From Candidatus Desulfovibrio gallistercoris (GTDB lineage Bacteria > Desulfobacterota > Desulfovibrionia > Desulfovibrionales > Desulfovibrionaceae): a stretch of DNA of 57,455 bases. Shown here piece by piece: positions 42,519 to 50,242 of this stretch; position 1 is the first letter of the stretch, and the number at the start of each line of letters is the position of its first letter. Under the pieces are notes generated by a model, which was not told the origin of the DNA, made no database searches, and saw nothing but the letters and a program-made list of their open reading frames with translations. Location of the stretch: positions 1-57,455 of the forward strand of contig DWYJ01000102.1 of assembly GCA_019118745.1 (NCBI GenBank), read 5' to 3'. The position numbers were made by a program, and so were the translations under genes.

Positions 42519-43370
42519 TCAGGCAGGAAGCTCTCCTCCGCCTCTCTGCCCTTCTCTTCCCAGCCAGGGGCAGAAGTCGAGGGCTTCCGGCGTCCATCCC
42601 GGGCCGTTGCCCCGATCCGACGCGTGCAAAAAAAGCGGCGGCAGTAGGCGGCAGTCCGCGGCCGCATCCCGGCGGGCTTCCACCAACAGGCGGAGCGCAG
42701 GCTGCTGCCGGTCTGGATGGACGGGCAGCAGACGCCGCAGCCCCAGCCGGGCGGCGGACAGGGCGGACAGCAGGCGGCTGATCTCCCCGGCCGGAAAAAT
42801 GGCGTAAAATCGCCCATGATGCGGCAGAAGGAGCGAGGCGGCCCGGCAGAACACGCTCAGGGCCTTGGGGCCAACTTCTCTGAGGTTTTCCGCATCCGTA
42901 TGGGGCGCGGAGCGCAGGGCCTGCTCCCTGAGCGGCTGCGCGGCCCGTCTGCCCGGCAGATCATATGGCGGATTGGCCAGCACCGCGCCGAAAGTCCCCT
43001 GCCCGCAATGCCGCAAGCACGCGGGATCCCCCACATCACCCCGGACAAAACGGCAGGAGGTCAGCCCCAGCCGTTCCGCATTCAGGCGGGCGGCGGCGCA
43101 AAGCTCTTCCTTGTCGTCCACCCCCAGCGCCTGCGATGGCGGCCGCGTCAGAGTTGGATGCAGCAGCAGGGCAAAAAGCGCCGCCCCGCAGCCGCTGCCC
43201 AGCTCGGCCACAGCCGGGACGGCAGCCTTCTCCCCCAGGCAGCGGGCGGCCCAGGCCCCCAGCAGCAGAGCATCCGCGCCGAAGCGGTACGCACCCGGCG
43301 GCTGTTGCAGTCCGCGGGGGAAGGCGGCACGCGCCGCGGCAACGGAGGCGGAGAGGCAGCAGTCGGACAT
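42519..43370 (-). CDS. TrmN6-like N6-adenine methyltransferase
   Basis: 283 aa. SAM motif I is VAELGSGCGAALFALLL; motif IV is LANPPYDLPG, the NPPY signature of N6-adenine methyltransferases. The N terminus GAYRFGADALLLGAWA matches YfiC/TrmN6, which methylates A37 of tRNA1-Val. Members of this family can also modify proteins or other RNAs. Extra C-terminal residues are low in complexity. Confidence 0.85.
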   Translation of the reverse strand: MSDCCLSASVAAARAAFPRGLQQPPGAYRFGADALLLGAWAARCLGEKAAVPAVAELGSGCGAALFALLLHPTLTRPPSQALGVDDKEELCAAARLNAERLGLTSCRFVRGDVGDPACLRHCGQGTFGAVLANPPYDLPGRRAAQPLREQALRSAPHTDAENLREVGPKALSVFCRAASLLLPHHGRFYAIFPAGEISRLLSALSAARLGLRRLLPVHPDRQQPALRLLVEARRDAAADCRLLPPLFLHASDRGNGPGWTPEALDFCPWLGREGQRGGGELPA

Positions 43371-43424
43371 GGGTGGTGTTGCGAAGAAAAAGAGGGCGCT
43401 GGAGCTATCCGCCGTCCCCTGAGG

Positions 43425-43516
43425 AAAGCGCGCTGGGGAAGGGATGGGGGGCTTGGAGGGAAGGGGGACCCCTCCCGCGCGAGGCGAGGGATCCCCCTCC
43501 CCCCCAAAGAGAGCTA
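43425..43516 (-). repeat. Dispersed repeat family B, copy B5 (short form, reverse)
   Basis: On the minus strand it starts at the TAG stop of the U32 gene (43514-43516), runs CTCTTTGGGGGGGAGGGG, the CCTCGCCTCGCGCGGG centre and CCCCCTTCCC arm, and ends CCCCAGCGCGCTTTC. It lacks the CTGTTAACAC block seen in B1-B3. Confidence 0.72.
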
Positions 43517-45655
43517 CAGCAAGGCTCCTTCCCAGTTGAAGAGACCGGGACGGCGGGCTTCCGGCAGGCCTTGCGGCACGTGTTCATCCAGCCGGGCAAA
43601 GAAGCTGTAGCCCGCGGCTTGCAGTTCCTGCCGCTGTTCGCTGAGATCCAGCGGCCAGCCGGGATATATCCAGATATTGCCGCCGTAGTTGCGGGCCCAG
43701 AAGACCTCTCCCTTGGGGCTCATGAACGGCTCGTTGGGCTTGATGCCCAGCAGGCCGAAGCGGCTGATCCCCACGGGCCAGAAGCCGGAAAGCACCATGC
43801 CCAGCGGCAGCGGGCTCTGCTTCGGCAGAGCGAGGTAATCCTCCCGCGAGAGTTCCGGGCTGACGTAGGCGGCGGCAAAGCCCATGTCCCGCAAGACCGC
43901 AAGCGCCGCCACGTTGGCGGCATTGCAGAAGGGCCCGGCCACGAGGTCGAGCTCCACGCCCTTGAGGTCTGTCGGGAAGAGATCCTTCTGCCAGGGAGCA
44001 TTGCAGACGAAGTGCCGCGCGCCTTCCCGGCAGAGCCGTTCGATGCGCCGCCGCACGCCCTCCTCTTCTTCGGGCCAGATGACGGGCGGCAGCCACCAGC
44101 TGATGCGTGGGGCCACGGTCCGCGAAATGTCCGCCGTGCGCGGCGAAAGCCAGAGACCGGTGATCTGCTGCCTGCTGCCGCGCGTTTCCCGTCCTTGCGG
44201 CAGGCTGGGCCGCACCACCGTATCGGGCCGGGGCGACGGCTTGACCGCGGGGGGGAAGACAGGGGCCTTTTCCACGGCCCGGCTTTCCCGTGCGGGCAGC
44301 GCGGCGAGGCGGTCCTGCCATTCCCGCAGCAGCGCCATGAGTTCCGGCTCCCGCCGGTCGATGAGGAAGACCGGCGTCCCGGCCTTGGGCGTTTTGTGCC
44401 GGGGCAGGCGCAGGAGCAGGGTCCCGGCCTTGGGGATGCGTCGCGTCACCGGCAGGGTGGCGTGCCAGCGCTCGTCTTCCACGCCCACGCGCAGGTAGTC
44501 CTGCGGCAGGAGCTCGAAATGCGGCTTGAGGGTGACGCGACCGTCCTGCTCGATGCGGATCTTGCCCGCCAGCAGGCCGGAACTCGTCATGCCGGAGGGC
44601 GACGTGGGGATGGTGTTGTCCTTCTGCGGCAGGAAGCGCGCGCGGGTGCCGGGCCGTCCCAGCGCCATCTGGAGGATCTCCTCGGCGTCCTTGCGGGCCT
44701 GGGCATCGCCGGGATTGTCGCGCAGCATGCGGTAGGCCGTCACCACGTGGTAGACGTAATGCGGGCCCTTCTTGCGGCCTTCGATCTTCCACGACACGAG
44801 GTGCGGGATATGGAGCAGCGTCTTGGCCAGCACATCCAGCGACAGGTCGAGACAGGAGAAGAAGCGCCCTTCCCGGCCCTTGCCCGGCGAGCGGCGCTGA
44901 TCGCGCTCGCGGCCTTGCGGTTGCAATTCCCGCAGCGGACGCCCCTTGCGGCGGGCCTCTTCCAGCGCGTTCTGCTGCTCGGCCTGCCGGAGCAGCGCCG
45001 CGGCGGCGGAACCGCCCTGCCGGTAGACGCGGCGGCAGGGCTGCACGCAGCGGCCGCGCAGGCCGCTTTTGCCGCCCATGTAGCTGGACCAGTAGCAGCG
45101 CCCGGAAACGCAGTAGCAGAGCGCGCCGTGGATGAAGCATTCCAAGTCGAGCCCGTCGGGGCAGGCCTCGCCCATGAGGCGGATCTCGTCGATGGAGAGT
45201 TCACGCGGCAGGATGACGCGGCTCGCGCCCAGCGCCTTTGCGGTCAGCAGGCTTTGCGGGCTGGTGAGATTGGCCAGCGTGGAGAGGAAGAGCCCTCCCT
45301 CGAAACCGGCCTGCCGGGCTATGTCCACAAAGGCCAGGTCCTGCACGATGAGCCCGTCCGGCTTCACCTGCCGGGCCAGCCGGTGGATGAGGCGGTAGGC
45401 GGCCGCCGGTTCGCCGGGTTTGACCAGCGTATTCATGGCCACATAGACGCGGGCCTGTTCGCTGTGGGCAAGGTCGGTCAGACGGGAGAGTTCGGTCAGG
45501 CTGAAGTTCTCCGCCTGCATACGGGCGGAAAAATGCTTGAGGCCCAGATAGATGGCGTCGGCTCCGGCGGCAAGGCCCGCCAGGAAGGAGGGCGTATCGC
45601 CGGCCGGGGCCAGGATCTCGGGGCGCTGCGGCGTGGGCAGGGGGAGGTCATGCAT
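43514..45655 (-). CDS. U32-family peptidase-like protein (RlhA/YhbU group)
   Basis: 713 aa. LAPAGDTPSFLAGLAAGADAIYLG split as LAPAGDTPSF and AGADAIYLGLKHF opens the TIM-barrel. The U32 signature is ECFIHGALCYCVSGRC followed by RGRCVQPCRR, with Cys residues that coordinate an Fe-S cluster in family members. Related proteins perform RNA hydroxylation (RlhA, TrhP) or collagen-type proteolysis. The role is more likely RNA modification than protease, by family precedent. The C-terminal half includes a DUF3656-like region. It overlaps the epimerase end by 8 nt. Confidence 0.88.
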   Translation of the reverse strand: MHDLPLPTPQRPEILAPAGDTPSFLAGLAAGADAIYLGLKHFSARMQAENFSLTELSRLTDLAHSEQARVYVAMNTLVKPGEPAAAYRLIHRLARQVKPDGLIVQDLAFVDIARQAGFEGGLFLSTLANLTSPQSLLTAKALGASRVILPRELSIDEIRLMGEACPDGLDLECFIHGALCYCVSGRCYWSSYMGGKSGLRGRCVQPCRRVYRQGGSAAAALLRQAEQQNALEEARRKGRPLRELQPQGRERDQRRSPGKGREGRFFSCLDLSLDVLAKTLLHIPHLVSWKIEGRKKGPHYVYHVVTAYRMLRDNPGDAQARKDAEEILQMALGRPGTRARFLPQKDNTIPTSPSGMTSSGLLAGKIRIEQDGRVTLKPHFELLPQDYLRVGVEDERWHATLPVTRRIPKAGTLLLRLPRHKTPKAGTPVFLIDRREPELMALLREWQDRLAALPARESRAVEKAPVFPPAVKPSPRPDTVVRPSLPQGRETRGSRQQITGLWLSPRTADISRTVAPRISWWLPPVIWPEEEEGVRRRIERLCREGARHFVCNAPWQKDLFPTDLKGVELDLVAGPFCNAANVAALAVLRDMGFAAAYVSPELSREDYLALPKQSPLPLGMVLSGFWPVGISRFGLLGIKPNEPFMSPKGEVFWARNYGGNIWIYPGWPLDLSEQRQELQAAGYSFFARLDEHVPQGLPEARRPGLFNWEGALL

Positions 45656-46658
45656 AGTTATAATATTCCTTGAACCAGCTCACGAACTTCGCCATGCCCT
45701 CTTTCAGCGGGGTCAGAGGCGCAAAGCCCGTGGCGGCGGCAAGATCGTCTATGTCGGCCCAGGTCGCCCGCACGTCGCCGGGCTGCATGGGCAAAAGTTC
45801 CCGCCGGGCCTTGCGGCCGAGGGCCTCTTCCAGCGCGGCGATGAAGTCGTTGAGCTCCACGGTCCGGTTGTTGCCGATATTGTAGATGCGCCACGGGGCG
45901 CTGCTGGTGGCGGGGTCGGGCGCGGCGGCATCCCATTGCGGATCGGGACGGGCCGCCAGCGGCAGCAGGCGCACCATGCCTTCCACGATGTCGTCGATGT
46001 AGGTGAAATCCCGGCGCATGCGGCCTTCATTGAAGACCTTGATGGGCTCGTCCCGCATGATGGCATGGGCAAAGAGCTGGAGAGCCATGTCCGGCCTGCC
46101 CCAGGGCCCGTAGACCGTGAAGAAGCGCAGGCCCGTGCAGGGCAGCCCGTAAAGATGGGCGTAGGAATGGGCCATGAGCTCATTGCTCTTCTTGGTGGCG
46201 GCGTAGAGGCTCACCGGATGGTTGACCGCGGCGTGTTCGGAATAGGGCTGATGCGTGTTCAGACCGTATACCGATGAGGAGGAGGCAAAGACGAGGTGCT
46301 CCACCTTGTGGTGGCGGCAGCCTTCCAGCACGTTGCCGAAGCCCACCAGGTTGGAGCTGATGTAGGAGGCCGGATTCTGCAGGCTGTAACGCACCCCGGC
46401 CTGCGCGGCCAGGTTGACCACGTGGCTGAAGCCTTCGGCCGCAAAGAGCTTTTCCATGCTTGCGCCGTCGGCAAGATCCGCCTCGACGAAGCGGAAGCCG
46501 GGCCGCCCTTCCAGCCGGGCCAGCCGGTCCCGTTTGAGCTGCACGTCATAGTAATCGTTACAGTTGTCCAGCCCCACGACGCTGTGACCGCCCGTCACGA
46601 GCCGTTGCGCGAGGTGGTAGCCGATGAAGCCGGCAGCGCCGGTGACTAGCACATGCAT
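45648..46658 (-). CDS. UDP-glucuronate 4-epimerase (NAD-dependent epimerase)
   Basis: 336 aa. Extended SDR: TGAAGFIGYHLAQRL, catalytic Ser/Thr in ASSSSVYG, YAATKKS with the Tyr-Lys pair, and RFFTVYGPWGRPDMAL, the family marker for UDP-glucuronate epimerases. Makes UDP-galacturonate for envelope polysaccharide. The likely substrate comes from ugd in this window. Start at ATG 46658; a ribosome binding site (GGAGG) lies upstream. Confidence 0.9.
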   Translation of the reverse strand: MHVLVTGAAGFIGYHLAQRLVTGGHSVVGLDNCNDYYDVQLKRDRLARLEGRPGFRFVEADLADGASMEKLFAAEGFSHVVNLAAQAGVRYSLQNPASYISSNLVGFGNVLEGCRHHKVEHLVFASSSSVYGLNTHQPYSEHAAVNHPVSLYAATKKSNELMAHSYAHLYGLPCTGLRFFTVYGPWGRPDMALQLFAHAIMRDEPIKVFNEGRMRRDFTYIDDIVEGMVRLLPLAARPDPQWDAAAPDPATSSAPWRIYNIGNNRTVELNDFIAALEEALGRKARRELLPMQPGDVRATWADIDDLAAATGFAPLTPLKEGMAKFVSWFKEYYNYA

Positions 46659-46761
46659 GGTCTTGCTCCTCCTCCCTGACAGTATGCCAGAAGATGTGCA
46701 GGAGCAAGCGGCTTTCTACGCCGCCTTGTCGCTTGCGGGGAATTCTGCTACAGCCTGATAC

Positions 46762-47652
46762 ATGAAAAAAACCGTATCATCTGCCGCGTCCAAGGGCTCC
46801 CACTGGGCGGAAAGCCGCCATAAGGACATCATCATCTACCTGCTCGTGGCCATCTTCCTGCTGGAGCTGGCCGTGGGCGGGGCATCCGCCATCTACGGCA
46901 TCATGCATGCCGAACCCGTCGAGCCCGGCGGGCCGCCCCTGCCGCGCTTTCCCTGGCTGGGCTGGGGCCTGTCCGCCCTGCTGCTGCCCGTGGGCCTTCT
47001 GCTGATCCTGCATCTTTCCGGCCTGCTCGTGGCCCGTACGCTGGAGCGTCCGGCCGGGGGCGAGCAAGGGGCCGACGGCCAGACTCCAGGTCAGCCTTCC
47101 GGCCAGACGGCCGCATCGCCCCTGCCGCCGCACGTGGAGCGCTTCTACAGCATCGTTCGCCATGCGCCCACGGTGGTCATCCTGCTTTCCCTGCTGATCT
47201 TCGGCGGCCTGCTGCTCTTCGTGGACGGGCTGATGGAGACGCTCGGCCGTCTGGGCGGCGCGATGATGGTCTATCTGCCCTGGATCGTGGGCGGGCTCGT
47301 CATCTTCCTCACCGTTTGCTATGTGACCCGGCAGTTCTTCCTTTACCGGCATCATCAGATGGAGCGGGAATACGCCTTCCGGCAGGCCGTGCTGGAGCGT
47401 ACCGGCATCATCCTGCTGCCTGACGGCAAGACGCCGCTGGAGATCCCGCCCGCGGCCCTCAATGCCCTGCCCGCCGGGGATCAGCCTGACGCGGGCCCCG
47501 CGGGCCAGCCCTGCATCCCGGCTGCGGGGGGCTCTTCGGATGTCCCCCCTGCCCGACCGTCCGGCCCGGCCGCGCCGGACGATGAGGCGGACGATATCGT
47601 GGACGCCGACATCTCCCCCGCCGCCCCGGCGGATGACGGCAAAACAGCCTGA
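46762..47652 (+). CDS. Four-TM membrane protein preceding the Sel1 array
   Basis: 296 aa, not recognised. Membrane segments at about 24-46, 66-90, 135-155 and 168-188, with a Gly/Gln/Pro loop between the second and third. A C-terminal cytoplasmic region of about 100 residues ends in an acidic, Ala/Pro-rich tail (ISPAAPADDGKTA). A degraded copy of that tail reappears at 49248-49289. It starts 103 nt from the divergent epimerase with no clear ribosome binding site, and ends 22 nt before the first Sel1 gene, so it probably heads that unit. Confidence 0.78.
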   Translation: MKKTVSSAASKGSHWAESRHKDIIIYLLVAIFLLELAVGGASAIYGIMHAEPVEPGGPPLPRFPWLGWGLSALLLPVGLLLILHLSGLLVARTLERPAGGEQGADGQTPGQPSGQTAASPLPPHVERFYSIVRHAPTVVILLSLLIFGGLLLFVDGLMETLGRLGGAMMVYLPWIVGGLVIFLTVCYVTRQFFLYRHHQMEREYAFRQAVLERTGIILLPDGKTPLEIPPAALNALPAGDQPDAGPAGQPCIPAAGGSSDVPPARPSGPAAPDDEADDIVDADISPAAPADDGKTA

Positions 47653-47674
47653 GCGCCGAATGGAGCCGACATCC

Positions 47675-49003
47675 ATGATGCAGCGAACCGATACATGTCT
47701 GAATGCCAGCGAGCGGAAGGAGCGTTTTTTGCACATTTGCGTGGTATTGGCGTTGGTGTGCACGTTCCTTTTTACCGTGTTCTGCTTCCACTTTTTTGTC
47801 GAGTGTACACGCCTGGCCCCGCAAATATCGGGCGGCTATCTGGAGAGGTTCGGTGCCGCTTTCCGCTGTCTCCTGGCAGCCGGCTGCGGAGACGTCGAAG
47901 CGCAGGCCCGTCTGGGCGAGCTGTACGCCAAGGGCAAGAACTGCAATTTTCGTCCATATGAGGAAAAATCGCTGGCCTGGTACCGCAAGGCTGCCGAGCA
48001 AGGCCATGCCGGAGCCCAGTTCGCCGTGGGTGAAGCCTGCAGAAACGGAAGCGGGACGGAGCTGGACAGGGTGGCGGCGGCCGGCTGGTATCGCAAGGCG
48101 GCGGAACAAGGACACGCCGAAGCTCAGTACCGCCTGGCCCTCATGTACCATGACGGCAACGACATACCGAGAGACAAGGACGAAGCCCTCCGGTGGTATC
48201 GCAAGGCGGCGGAACAGGGACACGCCGAAGCCCAGTACCGTCTGGCCCTCATGTACCATGACGGCGATGGCGTACCCATGGACAAGGCCGAAGTCATCCG
48301 TCTGTTCCGCATGGCGGCTAAGGGAGGAGATGCCGAGGCTCTGTGGCGTCTCGGCAAGATGTATGAAAAAGGCGACGGCCTGCCGCAGGACAGGGAGAAG
48401 GCGCTCCGCTTCTTCCAGAATGCCGCCAGCCGTCTGCATGGTGGAGCCCAGTTCGCTCTGGGCATGGCCTACGCTTTGGGCGACGGCCTGCCGCAGAGCG
48501 ATGGATCGGCGCTGTACTGGATCATTTCCGCGCTGGAAATGAGGACGGCTCTGCAGCATACCTATTTTGCCGATATCGAGGACGCGCGGCTCAGGGCAGA
48601 GATGGTCAGCTGGGTCCGCAGGATGGCGGAACTGGGGTACGCCACGGCCCAAGTCATCCTGGGCAGCATGTATGCCTGTGGAGACGGCGTGCCGCAGGAC
48701 AAGAACGAAGCTGTCCTCTGGCTCCGGAAGGCCAGGGATCAGACAAGAGATGGTCGTGCCCGCGATCGTGCCCGCGCCCTTCTGGCGGCGTCGGCGCTTG
48801 AAGGCTACGTTCTGCCGCAGGACAAGGCGGGGCAACAGCCGGGCGGGACGTCAGGCCCGGGGCCCGGATGGCTTCCCTCCGCCGCGCCGGAGCTCCCGTT
48901 CCTTCCCGATGACCCGGATGTCCCGGATGTCCCGGATCCCCCGGATGCCCCGGAGTTCTCGGAGGGTGCGTACTTTCTTGGGAGATTGCCCCCGGAAAGT
49001 TGA
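47675..49003 (+). CDS. Sel1-repeat protein 1, membrane-anchored
   Basis: 442 aa. Basic N terminus, one membrane segment (about 20-42, ICVVLALVCTFLFTVFCF), then Sel1 (TPR-like, 36-aa) repeats of the form AEAQYRLALMYHDGDGVP with WYRKAAEQGH. N-in/C-out anchoring would put the repeats in the periplasm. Sel1 solenoids bind proteins; no catalytic domain present. The C-terminal 40 residues are Asp/Pro-rich (DVPDVPDPPDAPE). Start at ATG 47675, 9 nt after GGAG; the open frame extends upstream into the TM gene but this is shadow. Confidence 0.85.
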   Translation: MMQRTDTCLNASERKERFLHICVVLALVCTFLFTVFCFHFFVECTRLAPQISGGYLERFGAAFRCLLAAGCGDVEAQARLGELYAKGKNCNFRPYEEKSLAWYRKAAEQGHAGAQFAVGEACRNGSGTELDRVAAAGWYRKAAEQGHAEAQYRLALMYHDGNDIPRDKDEALRWYRKAAEQGHAEAQYRLALMYHDGDGVPMDKAEVIRLFRMAAKGGDAEALWRLGKMYEKGDGLPQDREKALRFFQNAASRLHGGAQFALGMAYALGDGLPQSDGSALYWIISALEMRTALQHTYFADIEDARLRAEMVSWVRRMAELGYATAQVILGSMYACGDGVPQDKNEAVLWLRKARDQTRDGRARDRARALLAASALEGYVLPQDKAGQQPGGTSGPGPGWLPSAAPELPFLPDDPDVPDVPDPPDAPEFSEGAYFLGRLPPES

Positions 49004-49080
49004 CGGAGGGCTTGCCCAAAAAGAAAGCCCCATGACGGTTGTTCCGCACGATCGACCTCAACGACGAGGAACTGGCATGG

Positions 49081-49213
49081 GGCAAAAAGGCTAAATGCGA
49101 GGCGGCGGCACAGCGCCGCCCGGCCGAAACCAAGCGAAAAAACGGCGTTTTTTCCGCAAAACGACAGGCCGTATGGTTTGAAACGCGCAGCGTTTCAAAC
49201 GGAAATTGCTCCA
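49081..49213 (-). repeat. Dispersed repeat family A, copy A6 (diverged, reverse)
   Basis: On the minus strand it has a worn left edge, then GTTTGAAACGCTGCGCGTTTC (GTTTGAAACGC, GCGTTTCAAAC hairpin), CATACGG, TTTTGCGGAAAAAACG, GGGCGGCGCTG, and the right arm GCATTT-AGCC. Both edges have lost the TAG. It sits inside the Sel1 array, between genes 1 and 2. The rest of the 308-nt gap holds the duplicated gene-tail remnant. Confidence 0.7.
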
Positions 49214-49247
49214 GAGCGCTCGCTGGGAAGAGATGCCGCAGGCGGGG

Positions 49248-49289
49248 ATGCCCTCCCCTGCCCCGGTGGATGACGGCAAAACGAACTGA
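49248..49289 (+). pseudogene. Remnant of a second copy of the four-TM gene's 3' end
   Basis: Reads MPSPAPVDDGKTN-stop, matching the tail ISPAAPADDGKTA-stop of the four-TM protein. The DNA following both stops is also alike (GAACACCGAACAGG against GAGCGCCGAATGG). It stands directly before Sel1 gene 2 as the intact tail stands before Sel1 gene 1, so a TM-plus-Sel1 block was duplicated and the TM copy was largely lost. Confidence 0.6.
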
Positions 49290-49311
49290 ACACCGAACAG
49301 GGAGATATTTC

Positions 49312-50145
49312 ATGGGTCCGCAACGATCCTTCCCGCCCCGGCGGAAAGAGAACACCGGCCTGCCGGAAAGCGGGAGCACTGGCGCACTGCGGAGCATGCT
49401 GCTCGTAGTCGCCCTTGCCGTTATCGCTTTCGGCCTTTTCGTTAAAAGCGGTCAGCCGCCGGAGATGGACGGCGACCAGACGGAGGTCGTACGTCTTGCG
49501 GAACAGCAGGCGCCCGCTCCGCAGGAAGAGACGACGCTGCCGGACTCCGACAGCGATGACGACACAGGGCTGGAGCGCAGGCTGCTGGCTGAAGCTGGAC
49601 GGGGCAACGCCGAAGCTCAGTACCAGCTGGGCTTGTTCTATGCCGCCAATGGTGATCTGCAAGACGACCGCTCTGTGGCGAAATGCGCCTTCTGGATGCG
49701 CAAGGCGGCGGAACGGGGGTATGCTGAAGCGCAGGATCTGCTGAGCTTCATGTATACCGGCGAGGAGGTCCCGCCGCAGAACAGGAAGGGAGCGCTCCGC
49801 AGGTACGACGAGATCGTCCGGAAAGGTGATCCCGTGGCGCTGATCGGCTTGAGGCTGATGCATCTGGATGGCGACGCGGGGCAGCCGGACAGGGAAAGGA
49901 CGGCTGTGTATCTTCTTGAGGCGGCCAGGACAGCAGCTGGCGTCAAGGGAGCGTCCCGGGATGATCTTTCCGCAGCCTTTCTTTATCTTTCTCTGTACAA
50001 GATGACGCTGGTGGGCGGTAAGCCGTCAGCCGAAGCCGTTGCGCTGGAAAGGGAACTGGAGCGGCAGCTGACGCCTGAAGAACGGGCCGAGGGCCGGCGG
50101 AAAGCGGAAAAGATGCTGAAAGAGCGCGACCGGAGAGCGTCCTGA
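49312..50145 (+). CDS. Sel1-repeat protein 2, short and membrane-anchored
   Basis: 277 aa. Charged N terminus, membrane segment about 25-43 (LLVVALAVIAFGLFV), an acidic spacer (DSDSDDDTGLE) and two to three Sel1-like repeats (AEAQYQLGLFYAANGDLQ, WMRKAAERGYAEAQDLL), then a helical, Arg/Glu-rich C terminus. Fewer repeats than its neighbours. AGGGAG precedes the ATG. Probably exported domain, N-in/C-out. Confidence 0.82.
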   Translation: MGPQRSFPPRRKENTGLPESGSTGALRSMLLVVALAVIAFGLFVKSGQPPEMDGDQTEVVRLAEQQAPAPQEETTLPDSDSDDDTGLERRLLAEAGRGNAEAQYQLGLFYAANGDLQDDRSVAKCAFWMRKAAERGYAEAQDLLSFMYTGEEVPPQNRKGALRRYDEIVRKGDPVALIGLRLMHLDGDAGQPDRERTAVYLLEAARTAAGVKGASRDDLSAAFLYLSLYKMTLVGGKPSAEAVALERELERQLTPEERAEGRRKAEKMLKERDRRAS

Positions 50146-50242
50146 CCGCCTCCCCTGCCGTGCCCGCAGGAAAGGGACATGGCTGCCGGCCCCGGCGGCG
50201 ATCCTGCCGAACGGAACATCCAGACTGCAAGGAAGGAGCGGC

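Noticed and set aside
42965..45673. 902-aa plus-strand open frame
   Set aside because: Shadow over the TrmN6-like and U32 genes, spans the family B repeat, and is not coding-like.
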